This document shows positions 1-8,568 of a stretch of DNA of 64,000 bases, piece after piece. The stretch's first letter is position 1. The number at the start of each line of letters is the position of its first letter. Source of the stretch: Acinetobacter sp. YWS30-1. GTDB lineage: Bacteria > Pseudomonadota > Gammaproteobacteria > Pseudomonadales > Moraxellaceae. The stretch lies in contig NZ_CP114606.1 in the NCBI RefSeq assembly GCF_033558715.1, forward strand, positions 2,666,001 through 2,730,000, read 5' to 3'. The notes beneath the pieces were generated by a model. That model was given only the letters and a program-made list of their open reading frames with translations, had not been told where the DNA came from and did not search any database. Both the position numbers and the translations under genes were made by a program.

Positions 1-801
1 AAACTCAAAATCGACTCAATTCTCTGGAGATTTATTGTTGAAGCGATCCGTTGTTTATGGTCTCCTCAGCAAATAGCAAAGCGTTTAAAGACATTTCCTG
101 ATTTGGATCAAACAATGAATGTAAGCCATACAACGATTTATTCAACTATACGAGCATTACCAAAGGGTGAGTTGAAAAAAGACTTATTATCCTGTCTGCG
201 TCATGAAAATAAAAAGCGAAAAGCTAACGGTGAACCTAAAAAAGATTCTATATTACAGGATATTAAAACTATTCATGAGCGCCCAGCCGAAGTTCAAGAA
301 AGAAAAATACCGGGTCATTGGGAAGCCGATTTAATTAAAGGTAAAGACAATAAAAGTTCGATAGCAACACTTATTGAACGAAATACACGGCTCTGTATCT
401 TGGCAACATTACCTGATGCAAAGGCAGAATCAGTGCGCAAGGCTTTAACTGAAGCTCTGAAATATTTACCTGCAGAACTACGTAAAACGTTGACCTATGA
501 CCGTGGACGTGAGATGTCAGAACATAAAATCCTCGAAGAAGATTTAGGCATAGATGTATATTTCTGTGACCCACATTCGCCATGGCAGAAAGGTACATGC
601 GAAAATATGAATGGTTTAATTAGGCAATATTTACCTAAAGGGATTGATTTAAATCAGGCAGATCAGCATTATTTAAATCAAGTCGCCATGTCACTGAATA
701 CTCGTCCTAGAAAAGCGTTAGATTGGCTTACACCATTAGAGAAATTTGCTCAGCTTGTTGATTATCATAAGGCTTTTGAAACTGTCGCACCTCATGTTTG
801 A
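1..801 (+). CDS. IS30-family transposase, N-terminally cut by the window edge
   Basis: This is a DDE transposase of the IS30 family. The frame is already open at base 1, so the first ATG at 103 is internal and the N-terminal part lies outside the window. Family signatures are a helix-turn-helix style stretch (SHTTIY), the GHWEADLIKG block with the first catalytic Asp, the TYDRGREM block with the second, and the SPWQKGTCENMNG block with the catalytic Glu. The catalytic core is unbroken, so the protein may be active if its missing N-terminus is intact. Its stop codon lies inside the right terminal region and overlaps the 3' end of the opposite-strand gene. Confidence 0.85.
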   Translation, partial: KLKIDSILWRFIVEAIRCLWSPQQIAKRLKTFPDLDQTMNVSHTTIYSTIRALPKGELKKDLLSCLRHENKKRKANGEPKKDSILQDIKTIHERPAEVQERKIPGHWEADLIKGKDNKSSIATLIERNTRLCILATLPDAKAESVRKALTEALKYLPAELRKTLTYDRGREMSEHKILEEDLGIDVYFCDPHSPWQKGTCENMNGLIRQYLPKGIDLNQADQHYLNQVAMSLNTRPRKALDWLTPLEKFAQLVDYHKAFETVAPHV

Positions 802-808
802 ATTCGCC
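1..808 (+). mobile_element. Right part of an IS30-family insertion sequence (left part outside window)
   Basis: An open transposase frame enters from the window edge and ends at 801. The sequence just past the stop (TTTGAATTCGCC, about 797-808) looks like the right terminal repeat. The end is approximate because the left repeat and target duplication cannot be seen. The element has inserted into the 3' end of the convergent gene at 792-1508. It most resembles ISAba125-type elements of Acinetobacter, by recall rather than by search. Confidence 0.7.
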
Positions 809-1508
809 ATGTTTTGATTAGACTTTCCCAACCAAGTGGAATATGAATATAGGTACTATCTCTTAAATGATTCCAATTTTGGATAGAGATGTTAAGAAAA
901 CCCAATATCAATATTGTTCCAATAATTGCAAAAATACCTAAAGCCCAATTCCTATATTTGTCAGCAATCTTAATTTCATCACTATAAATATCTATATATA
1001 GTTGCCCTATCTGAGAATTACTATGCTCATCTATTAACTGATTATAAGCAAAATTTTTATTTTTTAGCTCTTCAATAATTCTATTGGCTTCATTTTGACT
1101 ATTTATAACTATTTCATTCAGCTTAGAAATTTCATATTGCTGATTCTTTATATCTAAGCAACCTTTTTCTAATTTTTTATATTGTTCATCTATTTTTGCT
1201 CCCCAATCAAAAAGAGCTTTATTTCTTGAAATATACTCGTTAGTAATTTTAATTAAATCTGTTGCTCTACTCTCTAAAAATCCTATTATTTTTCTATCCT
1301 CTGTTTTTTCATAATCTTCTAGTAAGTCTAAAAACTGAAGAAATAACTCACCATGAATTACAAACATATTTGTATCAATACTTTTACTTTCTAATAAGTT
1401 CTTTAATACTACAAGAGCCTCAGGAACCATTTCTCTATTAAAAAGTTTTTGCAGCTCATCTATTATACTTGTAAAACATTTCGCTGATTCTATTTCGATA
1501 TCGCTCAC
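792..1508 (-). pseudogene. Coiled-coil membrane protein of unknown function, 3' end replaced by IS30 sequence
   Basis: I do not recognise a family. The 238-residue frame has a hydrophilic helical N-terminal half, a probable coiled coil at about residues 95-165, and a single hydrophobic segment at about 188-208 (ALGIFAIIGTILILGF). The last five residues or so (WRIQT) and the TGA stop come from the right end of the IS30 element, so the natural C-terminus is missing. An N-terminal cytoplasmic coiled coil with a C-terminal membrane anchor is the likely shape, and a second membrane segment may have been lost. It is very AT-rich compared with the genes to its right, which suggests acquired DNA. Confidence 0.6.
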
Positions 1509-1527
1509 TTAATTGTCCCCCAAAAGC

Positions 1528-1556
1528 AAAAAAGCGCATCAATAAGATACGCTTTT
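1528..1556. terminator. Hairpin between the coiled-coil gene and the lipoprotein gene
   Basis: AAAGCGCATC and GATACGCTTT form an imperfect stem flanked by A and T runs. It sits downstream of the minus-strand lipoprotein gene and could end its transcript. Confidence 0.5.
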
Positions 1557-1586
1557 AACGAAGTTTTGTTTAAAGATCAAACATTA

Positions 1587-1964
1587 TTATGGACAGACTG
1601 CTTTCTGGAAAGTTTTGGTATTTGAACCGCGTACACACTGATAGAGCTTTTCAGTATTGTGCATTTTCCAGTTCTTCTCTTCTTTTCTAAAATGATAAAT
1701 GGTCTGAATCGATCTCACCGAGTCATCCATCAAACCTGTTTCAGTTACTTTTACCTGTCCAACCGTCGGTGACTCAACACGATTAAAGAACTGACGTATC
1801 TCGACTGTTGCCAGTTCTTCACGCAGATCAGGCCTCATTTTAAGTACCTGATCCAAAGGTGTATCTGAAGAAGACTGCACTTTTGCAATCACTTTCTGGG
1901 TGGTTGTACAACCTGATGTCATCACACCCAGACCTAAAATTGTAACCGCCAATAACCGTAACAT
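1587..1964 (-). CDS. Small hypothetical lipoprotein
   Basis: A 125-residue exported protein. The N-terminus is a lipoprotein signal peptide with lipobox TSGC near residue 19, followed by a TTT stretch. The mature part has no domain I can name. It ends with two cysteines (QCVRGS and AVCP) that could form a disulfide. It is a single-gene unit between two hairpins. The frame and signal peptide are convincing, but no function is assigned. Confidence 0.75.
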   Translation of the reverse strand: MLRLLAVTILGLGVMTSGCTTTQKVIAKVQSSSDTPLDQVLKMRPDLREELATVEIRQFFNRVESPTVGQVKVTETGLMDDSVRSIQTIYHFRKEEKNWKMHNTEKLYQCVRGSNTKTFQKAVCP

Positions 1965-2062
1965 ATTGTTTAACCCAGATTATCTTTATTATGCAGAAAT
2001 TATCATGCCGGGCTTTTCAGCTTAACGCTATTTAGACTCTGTAAGTCCAGTTACAAAGCAAT

Positions 2063-2093
2063 AAAAAAAGCGCACCTTTCGATGCGCTTTTGT
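2063..2093. terminator. Rho-independent terminator of the FAD dehydrogenase gene
   Basis: AAAAGCGCA and TGCGCTTTT pair around a short loop with T and A runs on both sides. It lies just downstream of the minus-strand gene ending at 2115. Confidence 0.7.
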
Positions 2094-2114
2094 AAATTTC
2101 TTAATTCGTTCAGA

Positions 2115-3542
2115 TTAAAGGTCGAATAATTTACCTGGGTTCATGATGCCTTTTGGATCGAACACCTGTTTCAGAGCTTTCATATATTCGATTTCTTCAG
2201 CTGAACGGGTGTATTCAAGATAAGGTTTCTTGGTCATACCTACGCCATGTTCTGCAGAAATTGAACCATCATATTTTTTCACAGTATCAAACACGTACTT
2301 GTTCACGACTTGGCATTTCGCAAAGAATTCATCTTTGGTCAGGTCAGCCGGTTTCAAAATATTCAAGTGCAGGTTACCGTCACCAATATGACCAAACCAG
2401 CAGATTTCGAAGTCCGGGTAGTTCTCACTTACGATCGCATCAATTTCTTTAATAAATGCTGGTACATGAGTGATTAGTACGGAGATATCATTTTTGTACG
2501 GAATGAACGGTGCGATTGACTCAGAGATGTCTTCACGCAGACGCCATAAGCTATGAACCTGTTCCAGGCTTTGGCTCATCACGCCATCAAGCACCCAACC
2601 CTGCTCCATACAGTGTTCGAAGATTTCCATCGCCTTGTCCATAATCGGCTCAAACGGCGCTTCAAACTCAAGCAATACATAGAATGGACATTCAGTTTCA
2701 AATGGACGCTGTACGTGACCATTGGCCAATACTTTTTGCATCGCCAGCTCACCGAAGAACTCAAATGCAGTCAGGTCGATTTTTGCCTGGAAGGCATGTA
2801 ATACTGGCATGATCGCATCAAAATCAGGTACACCCAGTACCAGCACTTGCAGGTCTTGTGGCTGACGTTCCAGCTTGATTTCTGCTTCAGTGACTAAACC
2901 TAAAGTACCTTCACCACCGATGAACAGGTGTTGTAGTGCATAACCGGTTGCGTTCTTAATCATGCCTTTGTTTAGACGCAGTACATCACCTTTACCAGTC
3001 ACCACAGTCAGGCCAAGCACCCAGTTACGGGTCATGCCGTATTTGATCACTTTAATCCCGCCGGCATTGGTGCCGATGTTCCCGCCGATCTGGCTTGAAC
3101 CAGAAGAGGCAAAATCAACCGGATAGTACATGCCCTGCTCTTCAGCATAGTTTTGCAGCTGTTCAGTCACCACACCTGCCTGTACGCGCACCATACGGTC
3201 TGCCGGGAAGAATTCCAGAATCTGGTTCATCTTGTCCATGCTTACCACAATCTCGCCATTCGCAGCGACAGCACCTGCAGAAAGACCAGTACGACCACCT
3301 GATGGAGTCACTGCAACATTGAACTGATTGGCAAGCTTCACAATTGCTTGAACCTGTTCAGTCGAAGATGGGAAAACGATGACCGATGGGTTTGGATCAA
3401 AGTGTTTGGTATGATCACGACCCCAATTCTGGAGGCTGTCCGCATCAGTTTTAATACGGTTTTCACCCACAATTGCAGTCAATTGGGTCAATAACTCTGG
3501 GGTTAAAGCGACTGGAGCATTCATCGTTTGCAGACCTAGCAT
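2115..3542 (-). CDS. FAD-linked oxidoreductase, probable D-2-hydroxyglutarate dehydrogenase
   Basis: A GlcD/D-lactate-dehydrogenase-type flavoprotein of 475 residues. The N-terminal FAD_binding_4 (PCMH-type) domain carries PSGGRTGLSAGA and SSGSSQIGGNIGTNAGG. The C-terminal FAD-oxidase domain carries HIGDGNLHLN and ends in the family motif FDPKGIMNPGK. It oxidises a D-2-hydroxyacid and passes electrons to an acceptor. Divergence from serA is telling: in Pseudomonas, SerA reduces 2-oxoglutarate to D-2-hydroxyglutarate and the neighbouring dehydrogenase oxidises it back, driving serine synthesis. Substrate is therefore inferred from context; glycolate or D-lactate remain possible. The start may be the second ATG at 3524 (MNAPVALTPE), which has an AGGT upstream, rather than 3542. 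Confidence 0.85.
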   Translation of the reverse strand: MLGLQTMNAPVALTPELLTQLTAIVGENRIKTDADSLQNWGRDHTKHFDPNPSVIVFPSSTEQVQAIVKLANQFNVAVTPSGGRTGLSAGAVAANGEIVVSMDKMNQILEFFPADRMVRVQAGVVTEQLQNYAEEQGMYYPVDFASSGSSQIGGNIGTNAGGIKVIKYGMTRNWVLGLTVVTGKGDVLRLNKGMIKNATGYALQHLFIGGEGTLGLVTEAEIKLERQPQDLQVLVLGVPDFDAIMPVLHAFQAKIDLTAFEFFGELAMQKVLANGHVQRPFETECPFYVLLEFEAPFEPIMDKAMEIFEHCMEQGWVLDGVMSQSLEQVHSLWRLREDISESIAPFIPYKNDISVLITHVPAFIKEIDAIVSENYPDFEICWFGHIGDGNLHLNILKPADLTKDEFFAKCQVVNKYVFDTVKKYDGSISAEHGVGMTKKPYLEYTRSAEEIEYMKALKQVFDPKGIMNPGKLFDL

Positions 3543-3727
3543 GAATTAAACAAGAGAGACCTCGCCAGTTTATTTGTATATTTTTCAGGCATTAAAACCT
3601 GTATACAAAGCAGGCGAAACATGATGATTAAAGCACCAAAACTGGCAGCTTAAACAGCATGGCGCAATATTATAAGCTATTTTTAGGGCTTTCCCTTAAA
3701 AAATGACAATTTTGACAATATACCTTT

Positions 3728-3765
3728 GAAAATGATAGTTTAATTCAACCAGTTCTATCATTTTC
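3728..3765. promoter_or_regulatory. 11-bp perfect inverted repeat between the dehydrogenase and serA
   Basis: GAAAATGATAG (3728-3738) and CTATCATTTTC (3755-3765) are perfect complements 16 bases apart, with no T run after them. In a divergent promoter region this is more likely a regulator site than a terminator. The rest of the 336-base gap (3543-3878) is AT-rich and has no gene. Confidence 0.4.
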
Positions 3766-3831
3766 ACTACTATCACTTGCAAAAATAGCTGATATTGTAG
3801 TCATCAAGGAAATGTATAACCGCCCCATTCC

Positions 3832-3842
3832 TGTGCTATTAT
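3832..3842 (+). promoter_or_regulatory. Candidate extended -10 promoter of serA
   Basis: TGCTATTAT matches an extended -10 (TGn followed by TATTAT at 3837-3842), about 37 bases before the serA start. The -35 region is poor. This is a pattern match only. Confidence 0.4.
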
Positions 3843-3878
3843 ACGGCGACTAAATTTGGCCTTTGTAGCGGAGCCGTA

Positions 3879-5111
3879 ATGAGCCAACATCTATCTCTAC
3901 CTAAAGATAAAATCCGTTTTCTATTGTTAGAAGGCGTTCACCAGAACGCAATCGACACATTGAATGCAGCTGGATATACCAATATCGACTATCGCAAAAC
4001 AGCGCTTGAGGGTGAAGCACTGAAAGAAGCGATTAAAGATGCACACTTCATTGGTATCCGTTCCCGTACTCAGCTTACTGAAGAAGTGTTTGAAGCTGCG
4101 AACAAACTGATCGCGGTAGGTTGTTTCTGTATCGGTACTAACCAGGTGAATCTGGATGCAGCAATGCGTCGCGGTATTCCGGTATTCAACGCACCATATT
4201 CAAATACACGTTCGGTTGCTGAACTTGTACTTGCTGAAGCGATTCTTCTGCTTCGCCGTGTACCTGAAAAATCTACAGATACACATGCAGGCGGCTGGAA
4301 CAAATCTGCTGTAGGTTCGTTCGAAACTCGTGGTAAGACTTTAGGTATCGTTGGTTACGGTTCAATTGGTTCACAACTTTCTGTTCTTGCTGAAAGCCTG
4401 GGTATGAAAGTGATCTATTTCGACACAGTGACTAAATTACCATTAGGTAATGCACGTCAGGTCGGCACAATGGGCGAACTTCTTGCAAATGCTGATGTTG
4501 TTTCTATTCACGTTCCTGATGTTCCGTCTACACGTAACTTCATGACTAAAGAACAATTCGCGCAAATGAAAGAAGGCTCTATCTTCATCAATGCAGCACG
4601 TGGTACATGTGTGGTGATCGAAGATCTGGCTGAAGCATTGAAATCTGGCCATCTTGCGGGTGCTGCTGTTGACGTATTCCCTAAAGAGCCTAAAGCGAAC
4701 GGTGAAGAATTTGTTTCTCCATTACGTAACATTCCAAATGTGATCCTGACTCCACACGTGGGCGGTTCTACTATGGAAGCTCAGGCGAACATCGGTCTGG
4801 AAGTTGCTGAGAAATTTGTAGCTTATTCAGATAAAGGTATGACGCTTTCTGCGGTGAACTTCCCAGAAATCGCGCTTCCATTAACTGAAGGCAAACACCG
4901 TCTGCTTCACATCCACAAAAACATTCCGGGTGTGCTGTCTAAGATCAACAACCTGTTTGCTGAACACGGCATCAACATCTCTGGTCAGACTTTAATGACC
5001 AAAGGCGATGTGGGTTACCTGGTGATGGATGTAGACGCAACTGCATCTCAAGAAGCACTCGATACTTTACACAACCTTGAAGGTACAATCCGCGTTCGCG
5101 TATTGTTCTAA
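3879..5111 (+). CDS. serA: D-3-phosphoglycerate dehydrogenase
   Basis: Catalyses NAD-dependent oxidation of 3-phosphoglycerate, the first step of serine biosynthesis. At 410 residues it has the E. coli-type length. The nucleotide-binding domain has GIVGYGSIGSQ near residue 155, the catalytic Arg is in INAARGT, and the His lies in LTPHVGGST. The C-terminal ACT domain (about 335-410, HKNIPGVLSKINN) is where serine inhibits this type of enzyme. It is transcribed alone, ends at a strong terminator, and diverges from the probable D-2-hydroxyglutarate dehydrogenase that would recycle its side product. Confidence 0.95.
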   Translation: MSQHLSLPKDKIRFLLLEGVHQNAIDTLNAAGYTNIDYRKTALEGEALKEAIKDAHFIGIRSRTQLTEEVFEAANKLIAVGCFCIGTNQVNLDAAMRRGIPVFNAPYSNTRSVAELVLAEAILLLRRVPEKSTDTHAGGWNKSAVGSFETRGKTLGIVGYGSIGSQLSVLAESLGMKVIYFDTVTKLPLGNARQVGTMGELLANADVVSIHVPDVPSTRNFMTKEQFAQMKEGSIFINAARGTCVVIEDLAEALKSGHLAGAAVDVFPKEPKANGEEFVSPLRNIPNVILTPHVGGSTMEAQANIGLEVAEKFVAYSDKGMTLSAVNFPEIALPLTEGKHRLLHIHKNIPGVLSKINNLFAEHGINISGQTLMTKGDVGYLVMDVDATASQEALDTLHNLEGTIRVRVLF

Positions 5112-5123
5112 TTCAGGTTTTTA

Positions 5124-5155
5124 AAAAGCCACAGTCTTCGGGCTGTGGTTTTTTT
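5124..5155 (+). terminator. serA terminator
   Basis: AAAAGCCACAG and CTGTGGTTTTTTT form a strong stem with loop TCTTCGGG and a T tract, 13 bases after the serA stop. Confidence 0.85.
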
Positions 5156-5236
5156 ATTGCTTAAAGGTTTTTATTTTTAAGCCTACTCAGCTGATGCTGC
5201 TCTTCCGCTCTTCGAGAAATCGAAACAAATTTAGTC

Positions 5237-6103
5237 ATGCCAAATCTTAAAATTGCACCTATGGTGCAAGCGCCGCTGATTCTGCTGATCGCGATGATCA
5301 GCATGCAGAGCAGCGGCTCCTTTGCCAAATATCTGTTTGGCCAGTTCCCGATCCTGACCGTTTCTGCCATGCGCCTGCTATTGGGTGCATTGATTCTGGC
5401 GCTCATTTTTAAAGTCTGGCAGATCAATTTCCGCCAGGTCAGATGGCCAGCCATTATCAGCTATGGCTTGGCATTAGCTGGCATGAACATGCTGTTTTAT
5501 CTGGCGATTGACCGATTGCCGATTGGGATCGCGGTCTCTTTTGAATTTATTGGTCCCTTAAGTGTTGCCCTGTTTTATGCCCGGCAGAAATTTGATTTTG
5601 TCTGGGTGGGATTGGCCATTCTGGGGCTGGTTCTGTTGTTTCCCTTTGATCAGGCTGCACAACCGCTTGATCCGATTGGCATCCTGTTTGCCTTAGGCGC
5701 GGGTTCCTGCTGGGCACTGTATATCGTGGCCGGACAAAAACCTTCGGGTGTATCAGGGAATCATACCGTGTGTCTGGGCATGTTCGTCGGCATGCTGGTG
5801 CTGATGCCGATTGCACTGTTCGCGGGAATGCCTGCTCATGTGTTTGAGCCAAGCAGCCTCATGTATTTTGTTATTTTGGCTGCACTTGCCAGTGCCTTAC
5901 CCTTTACTTTGGAAATGATTGCACTGCGTAATTTAACCGCATTGAGTTTTGGCACTCTAATGAGCCTGGAACCTGCGGTTGCAGCACTCTCCGGTTTTGT
6001 ATTCTTAGGCGAAACTTTATTGTGGACACAATGGCTGGCACTGGCCACCATTATCAGTGCGTCGATTGGCTGTACGGTGATGACACAAAGAAGAAAGCAC
6101 TAA
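5237..6103 (+). CDS. EamA/RhtA-family transporter (amino-acid exporter type), copy 1
   Basis: A 288-residue inner-membrane protein with about ten hydrophobic segments arranged as two EamA repeats. It resembles RhtA, the threonine/homoserine exporter of the drug/metabolite transporter superfamily: SMQSSGSFAKYLF at the start, AVSFEFIGPLSVAL in the first repeat, and SLEPAVAALSGF near the end. The likely role is efflux of small amino acids or related compounds, but the substrate is inferred from the family. The ribosome binding site is weak. A second, clearly related copy lies at 7612-8496 in the same orientation, with an unrelated lipoprotein gene between them. Confidence 0.85.
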   Translation: MPNLKIAPMVQAPLILLIAMISMQSSGSFAKYLFGQFPILTVSAMRLLLGALILALIFKVWQINFRQVRWPAIISYGLALAGMNMLFYLAIDRLPIGIAVSFEFIGPLSVALFYARQKFDFVWVGLAILGLVLLFPFDQAAQPLDPIGILFALGAGSCWALYIVAGQKPSGVSGNHTVCLGMFVGMLVLMPIALFAGMPAHVFEPSSLMYFVILAALASALPFTLEMIALRNLTALSFGTLMSLEPAVAALSGFVFLGETLLWTQWLALATIISASIGCTVMTQRRKH

Positions 6104-6105
6104 AT

Positions 6106-6130
6106 AAAAAAGGCGCTCAAGCGCCTTTTT
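6106..6130. terminator. Bidirectional terminator
   Basis: AAAAAGGCGC TCAA GCGCCTTTTT is a perfect 10-bp stem with A and T tracts. It serves the convergent transporter and lipoprotein genes. Confidence 0.85.
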
Positions 6131-6148
6131 TAAATGACCTATTTAATT

Positions 6149-7279
6149 TTAGCGTGGCGTTGCATCCTTAATAGCTGTATTTAATGTTGTAGCTGCTGTC
6201 ACATTATAGCCATCACATGCCGAAGCAAGATGGTCATACAGGTAATCTGTCCATTTGAGCATTAGAGGAGTTGCACCCTCTTCCCTTAAATTGTCCAAGG
6301 CAGCTTTTCTTGCTTGAGCAATATAATCGGCATGATCAATATGCTCTCCATGTTCCGAGAAAGTACTGGAATAAATTTCACCCTGATATTCGATCGCCCC
6401 AAAGTATTTATAATATTGCTGCGCATCGTCTTTATATTCGGCTTTTTTAAATTTCAGGTTAGCCATCGTGCCATCTAAAATGGTTTTCGCCATCTCTTGA
6501 ACAGACTCGCCTGTCTGCCATTCAGCCAGTGTACGATAGCCAGTTTTGATATCCGGATCAAATTCAATAAATTCTTCCTCAGGATGTTCCGCCAGAATAC
6601 GGAAACATTTAGATCCGTTCGGGAAAGTACGCGCCTTCTGTAAACCGACAAAATTGGTAGCAAATTGATTGTAATATTTACGTTCAGCATCCGTGGTATC
6701 AGTATTAAAGAAAACCCTGGTCTCGGTATCGTCATACATCTTCACGACAGCAATATTGGTACGTTCAGTTAAGGCTTTACCTGACAGGTCATACCACTCC
6801 AGGTGTCGATGATTACTGATGTTATTTTCCGGAATAGTGACGGGACGACTGGTAAATTGTTCAGAAGTATTTTCCAGTACTTTTTCCAGTTTATAACCTA
6901 ATGCTGTACGGGCACGATCTGCAGGGAATACGCCTTTTTCTGTGACATAAATTGGGAAGGTCATATCTTCATCAAGATCATATTCAGTATCAACAGTCCG
7001 GTTATCATCTGCATACAAGATGCCGTCAGTGATTTTATTTTTATGACTGGCCAATAGAAGCTTTTCCGACTCCATATCTGAAGCATCAATATTCGGCAGG
7101 TTGAACTGATAGGTATAGAATTCAGAAATCGTATCTGATGTTCCATCACCATTATCCGGGGTTCCAGGATTGGTTGGGGTTGGTTGGCCTGCGACTGGCT
7201 CGTTATTATCAGAATCAGAGCCACCACATGCAGTCAGCATAAGGCTCAAGACAGCACAAGAGAGTAATCTTAATTTCAT
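6149..7279 (-). CDS. Hypothetical lipoprotein with Pro/Thr/Gly-rich linker
   Basis: A 376-residue exported protein of unknown function. The signal peptide ends in a lipobox (LTACGG) near residue 18. The first 50 or so mature residues are a low-complexity linker rich in Ser, Asp, Pro, Thr and Gly, as in surface-tethered lipoproteins. A soluble domain with several Tyr/Glu-rich stretches follows. It contains three cysteines after the lipid Cys (SKCFRI and SACDGY among them). I recognise no enzymatic motif. The gene is monocistronic and convergent with the upstream transporter. Confidence 0.75.
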   Translation of the reverse strand: MKLRLLSCAVLSLMLTACGGSDSDNNEPVAGQPTPTNPGTPDNGDGTSDTISEFYTYQFNLPNIDASDMESEKLLLASHKNKITDGILYADDNRTVDTEYDLDEDMTFPIYVTEKGVFPADRARTALGYKLEKVLENTSEQFTSRPVTIPENNISNHRHLEWYDLSGKALTERTNIAVVKMYDDTETRVFFNTDTTDAERKYYNQFATNFVGLQKARTFPNGSKCFRILAEHPEEEFIEFDPDIKTGYRTLAEWQTGESVQEMAKTILDGTMANLKFKKAEYKDDAQQYYKYFGAIEYQGEIYSSTFSEHGEHIDHADYIAQARKAALDNLREEGATPLMLKWTDYLYDHLASACDGYNVTAATTLNTAIKDATPR

Positions 7280-7580
7280 TATTATCTACCTTATTATTTT
7301 TTGATCGTTTTATTTTTCATTGTTATTTTAAAGTTGACCCAAATCATGAGGTCTAAGCCATTTTAATAAATATAAAATTAAGATCAAATTAAAAATTGAT
7401 TAATTTGTAACCACAATCTCATCAACAATTAACGTTGAATTTAATTTTTTCGATGGGGGATAAAATCAAAAATTTAAATCCACTGATCCAAAATCTGCTT
7501 CGTATTCACAAAATATTCTTCTGCCCTACTCATCAAAAATTAACCAGTTTGATATACTTCCGCTTTCTTCTGTATCTCGA

Positions 7581-7599
7581 TTATACCCTTCTGGTATAA
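7581..7599. promoter_or_regulatory. Palindrome upstream of the second RhtA-like gene
   Basis: TTATACC-N5-GGTATAA is a perfect 7-bp inverted repeat 12 bases before the ATG. Its T-N11-A frame fits a LysR-type half-site pattern, but it could also be a leader hairpin. The remaining 7280-7580 stretch is AT-rich with no gene. Confidence 0.4.
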
Positions 7600-7611
7600 G
7601 TAGTTTCTCCC

Positions 7612-8496
7612 ATGCCAAACGTCCAACTTCTTGCTGTATTGTACATGGTTCTCTCCATGACTTCATACCAGATCAGTGCATCCTTCGCCAAGCAACTTTT
7701 CCTGGTGCTTGACCCGATCACTGTCACTATTTTAAGACTCTGCTTTGCCGCCATTATTGTCTGTATCATGTTCCGTTCCTGGAAAGTTATCCGACGTTTA
7801 CAATTCCTGAAATGGCGGGATCTGCTCTGCTATAGTGCTTCTCTAGGCGTGATGAATATCCTGTTCTACATGTCGCTGGGTAAACTCCCGCAAGGAATTG
7901 CGGTCGGACTGGAATTTATTGGCCCGCTAGGCTTGGCCTTAATTTCGATTCAGAACCGTAAGGACTATGTCTGGGTATTACTGGCAATTTTAGGTATTGT
8001 GCTGATGGTGCCATGGGGGGAAGCCAATAGCAGTAACTTTGACCTGTTTGGTGCAGCCTGTGCCTTAGGGGCCGGCCTCTGCTGGGCGCTGTATATCTAT
8101 TTTGGGCAACGCGTGGTGCAGCAAAATATCGGCATGCATGCACTGACGATTGCCATCAGTATTTCAGCCTTGTGTTTGCTACCAATCGGACTATATAACA
8201 ACGCCTCTGCTTTGATTGATACTCAATATTGGGGCAAGGCCATTACCATCGCAGTGCTGGCAACAGCCATTCCTTATGCGCTGGATTTAAAAGCGCTTCA
8301 GCACTTGAATAAAACCAGTTATGGTACGCTTTCCAGTCTGTCTCCAGCTCTGGCGGCACTGGTAGGTTTTATTTTGCTGGGTGAAAAAATTACGCTACTT
8401 CAAACCGTCGCACTGGTTTGTATTATGCTGGCTTCAGTTGGCGTGACCATGCGGGAAGCACGACAGCAATATAAAACCCGGAAAATAGAAAGCTGA
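7612..8496 (+). CDS. EamA/RhtA-family transporter, copy 2
   Basis: A paralogue of the transporter at 5237, 294 residues, with two EamA repeats and about ten membrane segments. Shared landmarks are SYQISASFAKQLF, GVMNILFYMSLGKLPQGIAV, LEFIGPLGLAL and the second-repeat SLSPALAALVGF. The prediction is export of threonine/homoserine-like metabolites or related molecules. It has its own short upstream region with a palindrome at 7581-7599 and its own terminator, so the two copies appear to be separately controlled rather than one operon. Confidence 0.85.
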   Translation: MPNVQLLAVLYMVLSMTSYQISASFAKQLFLVLDPITVTILRLCFAAIIVCIMFRSWKVIRRLQFLKWRDLLCYSASLGVMNILFYMSLGKLPQGIAVGLEFIGPLGLALISIQNRKDYVWVLLAILGIVLMVPWGEANSSNFDLFGAACALGAGLCWALYIYFGQRVVQQNIGMHALTIAISISALCLLPIGLYNNASALIDTQYWGKAITIAVLATAIPYALDLKALQHLNKTSYGTLSSLSPALAALVGFILLGEKITLLQTVALVCIMLASVGVTMREARQQYKTRKIES

Positions 8497-8502
8497 ATAA
8501 AT

Positions 8503-8534
8503 AAAAAAAGATGGCACTCTGGCCATCTTTTTTT
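8503..8534. terminator. Bidirectional terminator
   Basis: AAAAAAGATGGC and GCCATCTTTTTT pair around a short loop, between the convergent transporter and hemerythrin genes. Confidence 0.85.
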
Positions 8535-8568
8535 GTCATGAAAATTTGAATTTAAATAAATTTAAATA

